DNA of 16,857 bases from NCBI GenBank assembly GCA_031264885.1, contig JAISDM010000105.1, forward strand, positions 1 to 16,857. Reading direction: 5' to 3'. Under the pieces are notes generated by a model. That model saw nothing but the letters and a program-made list of their open reading frames with translations. It was not told the DNA's origin and ran no database searches. The position numbers were made by a program, and so were the translations under genes. Origin of the DNA: Peptococcaceae bacterium. GTDB taxonomy: Bacteria; Bacillota; Peptococcia; DRI-13; UBA5745. Of this stretch, positions 6,907 to 13,958 are shown one piece after another (position 1 is the stretch's first letter; each line of letters opens with the position of its first letter).

Positions 6907-7668
6907 TTATGAATTACGGTCCGTTCTTAGATTGACGATCAAAAGCAGCCCCAGCACAGCCACAAACATCATGGCGGACAAAGCGTTGATCTTGGGATTG
7001 ATCCCCCTCCGGGCCATGCTGTAAATCAAAGTCGATAAGGTTTGTACCCCCTGCCGGGTGAACAGGCTCACCACAAAATCGTCCAGAGACAGCGTAAAGG
7101 CCAATATGGCCCCCGTCATGATCCCGGGCTTGATCTCCGGCAGCACCACCTTATAGACGGCGTACAAAGGCGTGGCCCCCAAATCCAGCGCCGCCTCATA
7201 GGTCTGGTCCCGCATCTGGCTCAGCTTGGGCATCACCGACAGAATCACATAGGGTATACAGAACGTAATATGCGACACCAGCAGTGTGGTATAGCTCAGC
7301 GTGATCCGGAAAAAAATAAACAGCAGCATCAAAGAAATGCCCGTCACAATGTCCGGATTGACCACCGGAATATTGGTGATAAACTCAACGGCTATCCGCA
7401 CCTTCTTGGTCATGACATTGATCCCGATGGCCGCGAAGGTCCCGATGACGGTGGAAACCAGCGAAGCGACCACCGCTACGGATACGGTCACCAGCAGCGC
7501 GCTCATAATGGTGGTGTCCTGCAACAGCGCCCGGTACCATTGCAGGGAAAAACCCGTCCAATGGGCCATGCTCCGGGATTCGTTGAAGGAATATACGATC
7601 AGCACAAAAATCGGCGCGTACAAAAAAACGAGGATGAATGTCAGAAACGCCTTTTTTACCAGATTCAT
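6907..7668 (-). CDS. potC: spermidine/putrescine ABC transporter permease PotC
   Basis: One of two inner-membrane permeases of the polyamine importer. It has 253 residues and six predicted helices, the first at FLTFILVFLYAPIFVLIVYSF. The EAA loop that contacts the ATPase is YEAALDLGATPLYAVYKVVLP, near the middle of the second half. The start YSFNESRSMAHWTGFSLQWY and the segment LSLDDFVVSLFT are typical of PotC/PotI. ATG at 7668 directly abuts the potB stop (TAG 7671-7669), and its GGGGGGTG ribosome site lies inside the end of potB, so translation is probably coupled. Confidence 0.93.
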   Translation of the reverse strand: MNLVKKAFLTFILVFLYAPIFVLIVYSFNESRSMAHWTGFSLQWYRALLQDTTIMSALLVTVSVAVVASLVSTVIGTFAAIGINVMTKKVRIAVEFITNIPVVNPDIVTGISLMLLFIFFRITLSYTTLLVSHITFCIPYVILSVMPKLSQMRDQTYEAALDLGATPLYAVYKVVLPEIKPGIMTGAILAFTLSLDDFVVSLFTRQGVQTLSTLIYSMARRGINPKINALSAMMFVAVLGLLLIVNLRTDRNS

Positions 7669-8493
7669 CTATATCAGCGCACCCCCCTTGGTCTCCTTGT
7701 CAAAGCCGCTGGAAACCGCCATGCAAACGAACACCAGCACCATCATCATCAAAGACAGAGCAGAGCCGAAGTGCCAATCCTGGAGCAGAATAAACTGATT
7801 CTCGATTAAATCCCCAAACAGCATAAACTGAGAGCCGCCCAGCAGCCTGGATATGGCAAAGGTGGTTATTCCGGGAATAAACACCATGGTGACCCCCGAG
7901 ACGACCCCCGGCAAGCTCAAAGGAAACACCACCCGCCAAAAAACCCTGCCGTCGTCGGCGCCCAGATCCTGAGCGGCCTCCACCAATTCCGCGGGGATTT
8001 TTAACAGCATGGTATAAATCGGCAAAATCATAAAAGGCAGGAAATTATAGATCATCCCGAAGACCACCGCGGACATATTATACATCAGCTGAACCCGCCC
8101 AAAGCCCAGCATTACCAAGAAACGGTTGACCAGCCCGTTCATGTCCAATAAAATCATCCAGGCGTATGTCCGGAGCAAAAAATTCATCCACATGGGAACC
8201 ACAAACAGCACATATAAAAAAGGCGTTTTTCGGGAGGGTATCCTGGACAGAATATAAGCGACGGGATAAGCGACCACCAGGCAGACCGCCGTCGCCAGCA
8301 AAGACAGCCATACGGAACGCAGCAGAATCCGGATGTTCAGCATATCAAAAATCTTGATGATATAGCTCAGCGTAAAGCGGTTCCCGCCGGCTTCACCGGT
8401 GGTAAACGCGTAAAAAATAATCACCGCCATCGGCAGCAATATCAGCGCGAGCATCCACAAAATATAAGGATAAGCGAAAAACCTCCGTCTCAT
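7669..8493 (-). CDS. potB: spermidine/putrescine ABC transporter permease PotB
   Basis: The partner permease of PotC: 274 residues, six predicted helices, starting RRRFFAYPYILWMLALILL. The ATPase-contacting EAA loop is VEAAQDLGADDGRVFWRVVF. The pattern FLPFMILPIYTMLLKIP ahead of it and the segment FIPGITTFAISRLLGG after it are typical of PotB/PotH. Its ATG overlaps the potA stop codon in an ATGA arrangement (8490-8493), a standard sign of coupled translation and fixed stoichiometry with the ATPase. Confidence 0.93.
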   Translation of the reverse strand: MRRRFFAYPYILWMLALILLPMAVIIFYAFTTGEAGGNRFTLSYIIKIFDMLNIRILLRSVWLSLLATAVCLVVAYPVAYILSRIPSRKTPFLYVLFVVPMWMNFLLRTYAWMILLDMNGLVNRFLVMLGFGRVQLMYNMSAVVFGMIYNFLPFMILPIYTMLLKIPAELVEAAQDLGADDGRVFWRVVFPLSLPGVVSGVTMVFIPGITTFAISRLLGGSQFMLFGDLIENQFILLQDWHFGSALSLMMMVLVFVCMAVSSGFDKETKGGALI

Positions 8494-9545
8494 GAAAGCG
8501 CGTCCTTTCTCATAATATGGATGCCGTCCGGCGGCACTTTCATTCCAACCGACCGCCCTTTTTCCTCTTTCATGGTCGATTGAACCAAAAAAACAAACGG
8601 GCCGCTTTGGATCTGCATCTCATAATGCACGCCCATAAACACCACGTTTAAGACCTCGCCTGAAATCATGCCCTCTTCCGGCGCCACCAGCTGAATGTCC
8701 TCCGGGCGGATGACCACGTCCACCGGTTCGTCCCGGGCGAACCCCCGGTCCACACAGGGGAATCTCCTGCCGCTGAAACTGACCAGGCAGTCCTCATGCA
8801 TCACGCCCGGCAAAATATTGCTTTCCCCGATGAACTCCGCCACAAACACATTCTTCGGCTCGTTATAGATATCCAAAGGCGTGCCGATCTGCTGGATCTT
8901 GCCCTTCCGCATCACCACAATGGTGTCCGACATGGTCAAGGCTTCTTCCTGATCGTGGGTCACATAAACGAAGGTGATCCCCAGCCGCTGCTGCATCCGC
9001 TTCAGCTCGATGTGCATCTCCTTGCGGAGCTTCAAATCCAAGGCGCCCAAAGGCTCATCCAACAGCAAAACCCGGGGCTCGTTGGCCAGCGCCCTGGCGA
9101 TGGCCACCCGCTGCTGCTGCCCCCCCGACAGTTGCTCGATGTTTCTTTTCCCATAACCGGTCAGCCCTACCAATTCAAGCATTTCGCCTACTTTTGAGTC
9201 GATTTCTTTCCTTGTTTTTTTCTGAACCTTTAAACCGAAAGCGATGTTGTCAAAAACATTCATATGGGGAAACAGCGCGTATTTCTGAAATATGGTATTG
9301 ATCTTGCGCTTATGAGGCGGCATGCCGGTGATGTCCTGCCCCTCCATCCACACGCGCCCGCTGCTTGGAAACTCGAACCCGCCCAGTATGCGCAGGGTCG
9401 TGGTCTTGCCGCATCCGGAAGGCCCCAGAAGCGTCAGAAACTCCCCCTTCCGGACATACAGCTCGAAGTGATCCAAAGCGATTTCTCCGTCATATTCCTT
9501 GCACACATCCCGAATCAGGATCTGTCTGTCCGCGGACTGCTTCAT
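8490..9545 (-). CDS. potA: spermidine/putrescine ABC transporter ATP-binding protein
   Basis: The ATPase of the polyamine importer, 351 residues. The nucleotide-binding domain shows Walker A at 41-49 (GPSGCGKTT), the Q loop at Q87, signature LSGGQQQR at 139-146, Walker B LLLDEP at 160-165 and switch H197 (VTHDQEE). A C-terminal TOBE regulatory domain (about 240-351, with IRPEDIQLV) is typical of the MalK/PotA class. ATG at 9545 has GGGAGGG five bases upstream. It is the first gene of the seven-gene minus-strand run. I could not find a clear promoter in the 180 bp before it, which is filled by the palindromic element at 9562-9734; that insertion may have altered how the operon is expressed. 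Confidence 0.96.
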   Translation of the reverse strand: MKQSADRQILIRDVCKEYDGEIALDHFELYVRKGEFLTLLGPSGCGKTTTLRILGGFEFPSSGRVWMEGQDITGMPPHKRKINTIFQKYALFPHMNVFDNIAFGLKVQKKTRKEIDSKVGEMLELVGLTGYGKRNIEQLSGGQQQRVAIARALANEPRVLLLDEPLGALDLKLRKEMHIELKRMQQRLGITFVYVTHDQEEALTMSDTIVVMRKGKIQQIGTPLDIYNEPKNVFVAEFIGESNILPGVMHEDCLVSFSGRRFPCVDRGFARDEPVDVVIRPEDIQLVAPEEGMISGEVLNVVFMGVHYEMQIQSGPFVFLVQSTMKEEKGRSVGMKVPPDGIHIMRKDALS

Positions 9546-9561
9546 ACAATCCCTCCCCGCT

Positions 9562-9734
9562 CTTAGGACTCGTTAAACAATAACCTGCGATTTTTCACTT
9601 GCCCTTTCGCCGTCGGACTGCGTTGCCGTCAGTCGCCATACCACCCCGGGTATGCCTCCTTTCTCCGCCTTGTCCGGCGGCGAAATTGCGGCGTGAAATT
9701 ATCTCATCTTATTATTTAACGAATCCTTAGGACT
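9562..9734. mobile_element. MITE-like palindromic element between potA and cinA
   Basis: The ends are imperfect inverted repeats: 9562-9583 against 9709-9730 match at 19 of 22 positions, around CGTTAAA(C/T)AATAA. Inner parts also pair: TTTCGCCGTCGGAC near 9601-9615 with the complement of GTCCGGCGGCGAAA, and CATACC/GGTATG at the apex near 9640-9655. The whole unit can fold into one long hairpin. CTTAGGACT occurs as an exact 9-bp direct repeat at 9562-9570 and 9726-9734 and could be a target-site duplication, but the terminal repeats run into it, so the true boundary is unclear. There is no coding capacity. The right end covers the cinA stop codon. Confidence 0.6.
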
Positions 9735-11007
9735 TGCGCAGCAGCCGCCTTCTCAGCAAATCAAACACATTCGAGGCGGCAAGGGAACGAATTCTGGCCC
9801 GGTCCCCCGGAAAATTCATCTTTCTGACCTCATATCCCGACGCGTCCGCCACCGCCAAATAAACCAGCCCCACCGGTTTGTCCGGAGGAGCGCCGTCAGG
9901 CCCGGCCACGCCGCTGACAGCCACGGCGCAGTCCGTGTTCATCGCTTTTCTGCACCCATTCGCCATATGAATCACACATTCCTCGCTTACCGCGCCAAAC
10001 CGCTCCAGAACCGACTCCGGAACGCCCAGCAAGGAGGTTTTGACTTCATTGGCATAACATACGATTGAACCCTTAAAAACCGCGGATATCCCCGGAATAT
10101 CCCCGAACAGAGAGGAAGCCATCCCCGCCGTACACGATTCGGCGAAGGACACGGTCAGCCCCCGCTCCCTGAGCAAGTCCGCGGCCACCTCCTTCATGGT
10201 CCTCAATCCGACCTCATAAACATAAGGCTCCATCCTCCGCCGGATCTCCCGGACCAGATCCCCGGCGCGGTCCGGCTCCTGAGCGTCCCGCGCGAATTGA
10301 GTCACCCGAAACATCACTTCCCCCAGCGAGACATAAGAAGCGATGGTGGGATTGGTCTGAGCCGCAATCAGATCTTTCAGCATATCCTCCGCCTGAGACT
10401 CCCCGATACCGGTCATCCTTACAAAATAATTCCGGACGGCATAAGGAGACCGGCCCGCCAAATAAGGCGCCGCCTGCCCCAGAAACATAGCCTGCATCTC
10501 ATTGGGCGGCCCCGGCAGCAAAATAACCGCCTTGGATTTCCCGTCCATCTCAAATTCCAGAATAGCGCCCGGCGCCGTTCCGGCGCCATTGGGCATGACC
10601 GTACAGCCCTCCGGCAGCATCGCCTGCTTGCGGTTATTGTCCGTCATCACATGGCCCCGGCCGCGGAACATCCCCTCAATCACATCCAGGCTGGGCTGAT
10701 GCAGCGCCAGCCGCCGGCCGGCGACCAGCGCCGCCGTTTCCATAGTGATATCATCCTGAGTGGGCCCCAGCCCCCCGGTCACAATCAGACAGTCACAGCG
10801 GGCCAGACAGGTTCTCATGGTCTGCGCCAGCCTGTCGGGATTATCCCCCACCACAGTCTGATAATGAGACACCAAGCCCTGAAGCGCCAGCTGATTCGCG
10901 ATAAAAGCCGCGTTGGTATTCACAATCTGACCCATCAAAAGCTCGGTGCCCACACATAATATTTCCGTCTCCAATATGCTTTCGATACGAACCACATCCT
11001 TTCGCAC
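9727..11007 (-). CDS. cinA: CinA family protein (nicotinamide-nucleotide amidase / competence-damage protein)
   Basis: A two-domain CinA, 426 residues as drawn. The N-terminal MoaB/MogA-like domain (COG1058 type) has GTELLMGQIVNTNAAF and TGGLGPTQDD (77-86). The C-terminal PncC-type amidase domain has SFAESCTAGMASSLF (SCTAG at 291-295) and ends in a basic RRRLLRKS. The family is tied to pyridine nucleotide salvage (deamidation of NMN) and in Firmicutes is often co-regulated with competence/recA; here no recA follows. The GTG at 11007 lacks a good ribosome site. The conserved CinA start (TEILCVGTELL) begins at codon 12, a TTG at 10974, so the true start may lie inside. The TAA stop sits in the repeat at 9726-9734. 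Confidence 0.92.
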   Translation of the reverse strand: MRKDVVRIESILETEILCVGTELLMGQIVNTNAAFIANQLALQGLVSHYQTVVGDNPDRLAQTMRTCLARCDCLIVTGGLGPTQDDITMETAALVAGRRLALHQPSLDVIEGMFRGRGHVMTDNNRKQAMLPEGCTVMPNGAGTAPGAILEFEMDGKSKAVILLPGPPNEMQAMFLGQAAPYLAGRSPYAVRNYFVRMTGIGESQAEDMLKDLIAAQTNPTIASYVSLGEVMFRVTQFARDAQEPDRAGDLVREIRRRMEPYVYEVGLRTMKEVAADLLRERGLTVSFAESCTAGMASSLFGDIPGISAVFKGSIVCYANEVKTSLLGVPESVLERFGAVSEECVIHMANGCRKAMNTDCAVAVSGVAGPDGAPPDKPVGLVYLAVADASGYEVRKMNFPGDRARIRSLAASNVFDLLRRRLLRKS

Positions 11008-11027
11008 CCATGTCGAAACATGAAATT

Positions 11028-11056
11028 ATTTTAGCACAGTCCCGCCCGATATACAA
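11028..11056 (-). promoter_or_regulatory. cinA promoter with extended -10
   Basis: On the minus strand: TTGTAT (11056-11051), 17 bases, TAAAAT (11033-11028), with TGC directly before the -10 (extended -10). Transcription would start near 11021, only about 14 nt before the GTG at 11007. This fits either a very short leader or a start codon further inside. Confidence 0.6.
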
Positions 11057-11098
11057 TAAAATATTACAGACGCCCGCGCGCCGTTCCCGGCGCCGTAG

Positions 11099-11117
11099 GG
11101 GCGGCATTCTGCCGCCC
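11099..11117. repeat. REP-like palindrome, copy 1
   Basis: GGGCGGCATTCTGCCGCCC: an 8-bp stem with a TTC loop, preceded by GTAG and followed by ACCGTCC. The same unit recurs at 15207-15225 and 15418-15436, with a variant at 15159-15177, always between genes. It is a dispersed extragenic palindrome; it could also act as a hairpin in RNA. Confidence 0.75.
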
Positions 11118-11126
11118 GGGACCGTC

Positions 11127-11158
11127 CTGTGGGGGCACGGCATGCCGTGCCCCCACAG
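11127..11158. repeat. perfect 32-bp palindrome
   Basis: The sequence around the central CATG at 11141-11144 is self-complementary without mismatch from 11127 to 11158 (half-site CTGTGGGGGCACGGCA). A further direct copy of its right half, CCGTGCCCCCAC, follows at 11159-11170. It lies upstream of the metal exporter promoter, in the divergent gap with cinA. It looks like a second repeat family rather than a terminator, having no T tract. Confidence 0.75.
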
Positions 11159-11211
11159 CCGTGCCCCCACGGTCTGGCCCGAAAATCCGGATCCGCTCAT
11201 ACCTCAATATG

Positions 11212-11220
11212 TGCTATACT
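11212..11220 (+). promoter_or_regulatory. promoter of the metal exporter gene (extended -10)
   Basis: TGCTATACT at 11212-11220 is an extended -10 element; no good -35 hexamer lies 17 bases upstream (TCCGCT). Transcription would begin near 11227, leaving a leader of about 36 nt with GAAAGGA nine bases before the ATG at 11263. Confidence 0.5.
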
Positions 11221-11262
11221 GTTGTTGTCCCGGAATCCATTCCATTCGAAAGGAACACACAT

Positions 11263-12432
11263 ATGACACGCTTTTTGATCGCGTTATTCATCCAAGACCC
11301 CCAAAACACCGAAGACCCCACCGTCAGAGAACGTTACGGCTTCCTGGGCAACACCGCGGGGATCCTCTGCAATCTCATTTTGTTCGCGGCAAAATTCGCC
11401 GCCGGCAGCTTTTCCGGCAGCATCGCCATCATCGCCGACGCCTTCAACAACCTCTCCGACCTGAGTTCCAACGGCATCTCCCTGCTGGGCTTCAAGCTGT
11501 CCAACAAACCCGCGGACGACGAGCATCCCTTCGGGCACGGCCGCCTGGAATACCTGTCGGGGCTGGTCGTTTCCTTCATCATCATTCTCGTGGGCATCGA
11601 GTTTATCCAAAGCTCCGTCCAACGGATCCTTCACCCGGGCGCCGTAGAACTGAACGCCGCCATTCTCGTGATTCTGGGCCTGACCATCTTAATCAAGCTC
11701 TGGATGAGCCTGTTCTATAAAAAAATCAGCGTCCTCATTCACTCCGTAGCCGTCAAAGCCAACTCCCGCGACAGCCTCAACGACGCGCTCATCACCGGCG
11801 CGGCCCTGCTCTCCCTGACCGTATCCAAACTGACTTCCCTGGCCTTGGACGGTTACATCGGCCTCGCCCTGGCCCTGTTTATCCTGTATACAGGCATCGG
11901 CATGACCAAAGAAATTCTCGATCCCCTTTTAGGGCAGCCCCCGGATCCGGTTTTGGTCAAAAAAATCGAGGACATTCTCATGTCTTACGAGGAAATCATC
12001 GGCACACACGACCTGATCGTCCACAACTACGGGCCCGGGCGCGTGATCGCTTCCGTTCACGCGGAGGTGCCCGCCGGCAGCGATTTCCTCAAGATCCACG
12101 ACACCATCGACCTGGCGGAACGAAAAATCGCCGAAGAACTGCGGATCCGTTTTGTCATACACATGGACCCCGTCAACACCGGCGACGAACGGACGCGGGA
12201 ACTGCTGGCCGTCACCCAGGATTTGGCCGCGCAAATCAACGGTTCCCTGTCCATTCACGACTTCCGGATCGTTCCGGGAGAGACCCACACCAACTTGGTC
12301 TTCGACCTGGTCGTGCCCCACTCATTCAAGGAATCCGGCGAAAAGAAGCTGAAAGACGAACTTTCCGCCGCCCTGAAGTCCGTCGATCCCAGCCTGTTTG
12401 CGGTCGTCACCATCGACCGGAGCTTCGTGTAA
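11263..12432 (+). CDS. cation diffusion facilitator exporter, Mn2+-type
   Basis: A CDF-family metal/proton antiporter of the cytoplasmic membrane, 389 residues from the ATG at 11263 (GAAAGGA upstream). The membrane domain spans about 25-205 and a cytoplasmic ZT-dimer domain about 210-310; the ~80-residue tail beyond that may be a second small ferredoxin-like fold. The metal site is readable: N62-x3-D66 in helix 2 (ADAFNNLSD) and D170-x3-D174 in helix 5 (NSRDSLND). Zinc CDFs have His at two of these positions. The N-D-D-D set is the one described for Streptococcus pneumoniae MntE, so manganese export is the best guess (inference). HPFGHGRLEYLSG after helix 2 is the common family motif. The frame is open upstream to 11161, but that part lacks a ribosome site and overlaps the promoter. 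Confidence 0.9.
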   Translation: MTRFLIALFIQDPQNTEDPTVRERYGFLGNTAGILCNLILFAAKFAAGSFSGSIAIIADAFNNLSDLSSNGISLLGFKLSNKPADDEHPFGHGRLEYLSGLVVSFIIILVGIEFIQSSVQRILHPGAVELNAAILVILGLTILIKLWMSLFYKKISVLIHSVAVKANSRDSLNDALITGAALLSLTVSKLTSLALDGYIGLALALFILYTGIGMTKEILDPLLGQPPDPVLVKKIEDILMSYEEIIGTHDLIVHNYGPGRVIASVHAEVPAGSDFLKIHDTIDLAERKIAEELRIRFVIHMDPVNTGDERTRELLAVTQDLAAQINGSLSIHDFRIVPGETHTNLVFDLVVPHSFKESGEKKLKDELSAALKSVDPSLFAVVTIDRSFV

Positions 12433-12485
12433 CCCACACGCCGCCGCCGCGCGCCTCCCGGCCCGCGGGCCGTCAAAAGAAAACC

Positions 12486-13007
12486 TCAAAAGAAAAACAG
12501 CGCCAGTTTCCCGCTGATCAGCCCCAACAGCAATCCCGCCAGAATATCCGAGGGATAATGCACCAGCAGGTACATCCTGGAGAAAGCCATCATCACCGCG
12601 AAGCCGAACCAGACGACGCTGTACCTGAGGCTGATTTGGCTCATCACGACAGCCGCCGCGAAAGCGGCGGCCGTGTGCCCAGACGGGAACGAGAAATCCA
12701 AGGGAATTTTAATAATAATCGAAAAATCCAAATCACTCTCAAAGGGCCTCAAACGGCCAATCAAGGGCTTGATCACAAAATTCCCGATGACGGAAGCAAT
12801 CGCCAGCGCCACGATCAGTTCAACCCCCAGCCTCCTGCGCTGCGCGTTCATCAGCAAAGGCACCGACGCAATGATCCAAATCGCCCCGTTGTTTCCCATG
12901 TACGAAATAGGCGGCATGAGAAAATTAAAAAATCGGTTTTTTACGCAGGCGTCAATATACAAGAGCACCCGGTCGTCCGCCCGCCGCAGTCTTTTAATCA
13001 CACTCAT
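12486..13007 (-). CDS. PAP2-family membrane phosphatase (undecaprenyl-diphosphatase/BcrC-like)
   Basis: A 173-residue integral membrane phosphatase with all three PAP2 motifs: K80-x6-R87-P88 (KPLIGRLRP), PSGH at 108-111, and S143-R144-x5-H150-x3-D154 (SRMYLLVHYPSD). Helices surround these at about 38-55, 62-80, 112-125 and 130-172. Small PAP2 proteins of this size in Firmicutes usually dephosphorylate undecaprenyl pyrophosphate or phosphatidylglycerol phosphate outside the membrane; the substrate cannot be settled from sequence. ATG at 13007 has GGGGAG five bases before it. The gene begins 16 nt past the nitroreductase stop, so the pair is probably one transcript, although no functional link is apparent. 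It converges with the metal exporter; the 53-bp gap has only a short GGCCCGCGGGCC palindrome. Confidence 0.92.
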   Translation of the reverse strand: MSVIKRLRRADDRVLLYIDACVKNRFFNFLMPPISYMGNNGAIWIIASVPLLMNAQRRRLGVELIVALAIASVIGNFVIKPLIGRLRPFESDLDFSIIIKIPLDFSFPSGHTAAAFAAAVVMSQISLRYSVVWFGFAVMMAFSRMYLLVHYPSDILAGLLLGLISGKLALFFF

Positions 13008-13023
13008 CCTAACTCCCCATCAT

Positions 13024-13611
13024 TTACCTCACAATTTTAACCGTCCCTTCCTTGCGCGCGGGCGCGGGCGACGGGGCGGCGATAAAACCGACGGCGGCCG
13101 CCGAACGGATGACATGCTCCCTCGGAACGCCCAGCTCGAATAAATAGCCGCGGACCTCCGGATCGTCCCGGAGCCAATAAAGCTGGTTGATATAACAGCT
13201 TCCCAGCCCTAAAGACTGCGCCGCCAAAAAAATATTCTCCAATGCCAGCGCGCAGTCGGCCATGGCGTTCTCATAATTCGGTTTGTTTGACGCGACAATC
13301 AGCGTGGGCGCGTTATAATAAAAATTAAAACCCGCTCTCTGCGTAAGTTCCTTAGCGGCTGCCTTCCCGGGATAATCATCGTCGGGAACCCAATGCCTGA
13401 ACGCCTCGCAAACGATTTCGTTTAATTTGACAAGCGCGTCTTTCCTCTGGATCGCGGTAAACAGCCAGCTCTGGTTGTTTCCGCCGCTGGGCGCCCAAAC
13501 AGCGGCGTCCAGCACAGCGTCCAGCTGTTCCGGCGATATCTGCTCCTCCGTAAACCGGCGCGTGCTGCGCCTCTCATGGATACAGGTCAGAACCTCATTG
13601 GTCAGTTTCAT
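13024..13611 (-). CDS. nitroreductase-family flavoprotein
   Basis: A 195-residue NAD(P)H-dependent FMN oxidoreductase of the nitroreductase fold. The N-terminal FMN phosphate-binding motif is ERRSTRRFTEEQIS. WAPSGGNNQSW follows, another cofactor contact region, and LGLGSCYINQLYW and VPREHVIRSAAAVGF form the C-terminal cofactor/dimer part. The physiological substrate of such short members is generally unknown. No cysteine-rich ferredoxin domain is fused to it. ATG at 13611 has GGAGGAGG about seven bases upstream, a very strong ribosome site. It is first in a two-gene unit with the PAP2 phosphatase and is transcribed away from the infC operon. Confidence 0.9.
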   Translation of the reverse strand: MKLTNEVLTCIHERRSTRRFTEEQISPEQLDAVLDAAVWAPSGGNNQSWLFTAIQRKDALVKLNEIVCEAFRHWVPDDDYPGKAAAKELTQRAGFNFYYNAPTLIVASNKPNYENAMADCALALENIFLAAQSLGLGSCYINQLYWLRDDPEVRGYLFELGVPREHVIRSAAAVGFIAAPSPAPARKEGTVKIVR

Positions 13612-13652
13612 AACGCTTCCTCCTCCGTGTCATTTTTCTGCCCGTCGTATCA

Positions 13653-13681
13653 GTTATACATCATTTTGCCCAAAAAAACAA
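13653..13681 (-). promoter_or_regulatory. promoter of the nitroreductase-PAP2 unit
   Basis: Minus strand: TTGTTT (13681-13676), 17 bases, TATAAC (13658-13653). The leader would be about 35 nt and carries GGAGGAGG. It lies back to back with the infC promoter at 13715-13744. Confidence 0.6.
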
Positions 13682-13714
13682 GGCTGTGATCATATCCCCG
13701 AGTCAAAGTAATTC

Positions 13715-13744
13715 TTGACAAACGGTTCCCGCCGCGTTTATACT
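13715..13744 (+). promoter_or_regulatory. sigma-A promoter of the infC-rpmI-rplT operon
   Basis: TTGACA (13715-13720) is a perfect -35; after 18 bases comes TATACT (13739-13744). Transcription should start near 13751, giving a ~208-nt structured leader before infC. Confidence 0.85.
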
Positions 13745-13750
13745 GGAAAA

Positions 13751-13958
13751 AGAAAGCAGAGGCCATCCGCTTCTCACCTTGCGGTCACAGCCGTCAGGGT
13801 TTTGATTACAGCTTATGTGGATATAGGCAAGTTTCAAGGCGGATGGAAGCATCCGTCTTTTGTGTCCCGGCGATCTCTTTGATGAAGGCTTGCGGCTCCC
13901 CCCGGCGGGAACCGCGGAAGCGCGGATTCAATGTAAAAATTACCTGGAGGTGATCTTA
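13751..13958 (+). ncRNA. infC operon leader with terminator/antiterminator (L20-leader-like attenuator)
   Basis: Two mutually exclusive stems are visible. CCATCCGC (13763-13770) can pair with GCGGATGG (13839-13846) as an antiterminator. CGGATG (13840-13845) can instead pair with CATCCG (13850-13855) over a GAAG loop, followed by TCTTTTG, as an intrinsic terminator. Leaders before infC-rpmI-rplT in Firmicutes are known to be controlled by excess ribosomal protein L20 binding (Rfam L20_leader). Position and layout match, but I assigned the family by context and not by a covariance-model search. Confidence 0.75.
13840..13862 (+). terminator. conditional terminator in the infC leader
   Basis: Stem CGGATG/CATCCG with loop GAAG and T-rich tail TCTTTTG (13856-13862). 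The left half is shared with the antiterminator stem, which marks it as regulated rather than constitutive. Confidence 0.7.

Noticed and set aside
6046..7809. long plus-strand open frames (288 and 255 codons) opposite potD and potC
   Set aside because: They are antisense shadows of well-supported transporter genes, rich in H, R and Q with no domains.
13860..13958. 33-codon upstream extension of infC from a TTG
   Set aside because: It starts in the T tail of the leader terminator, has no ribosome site, and encodes sequence unlike IF-3. Similarity begins at SKDDMRVNEEI right after the ATC.
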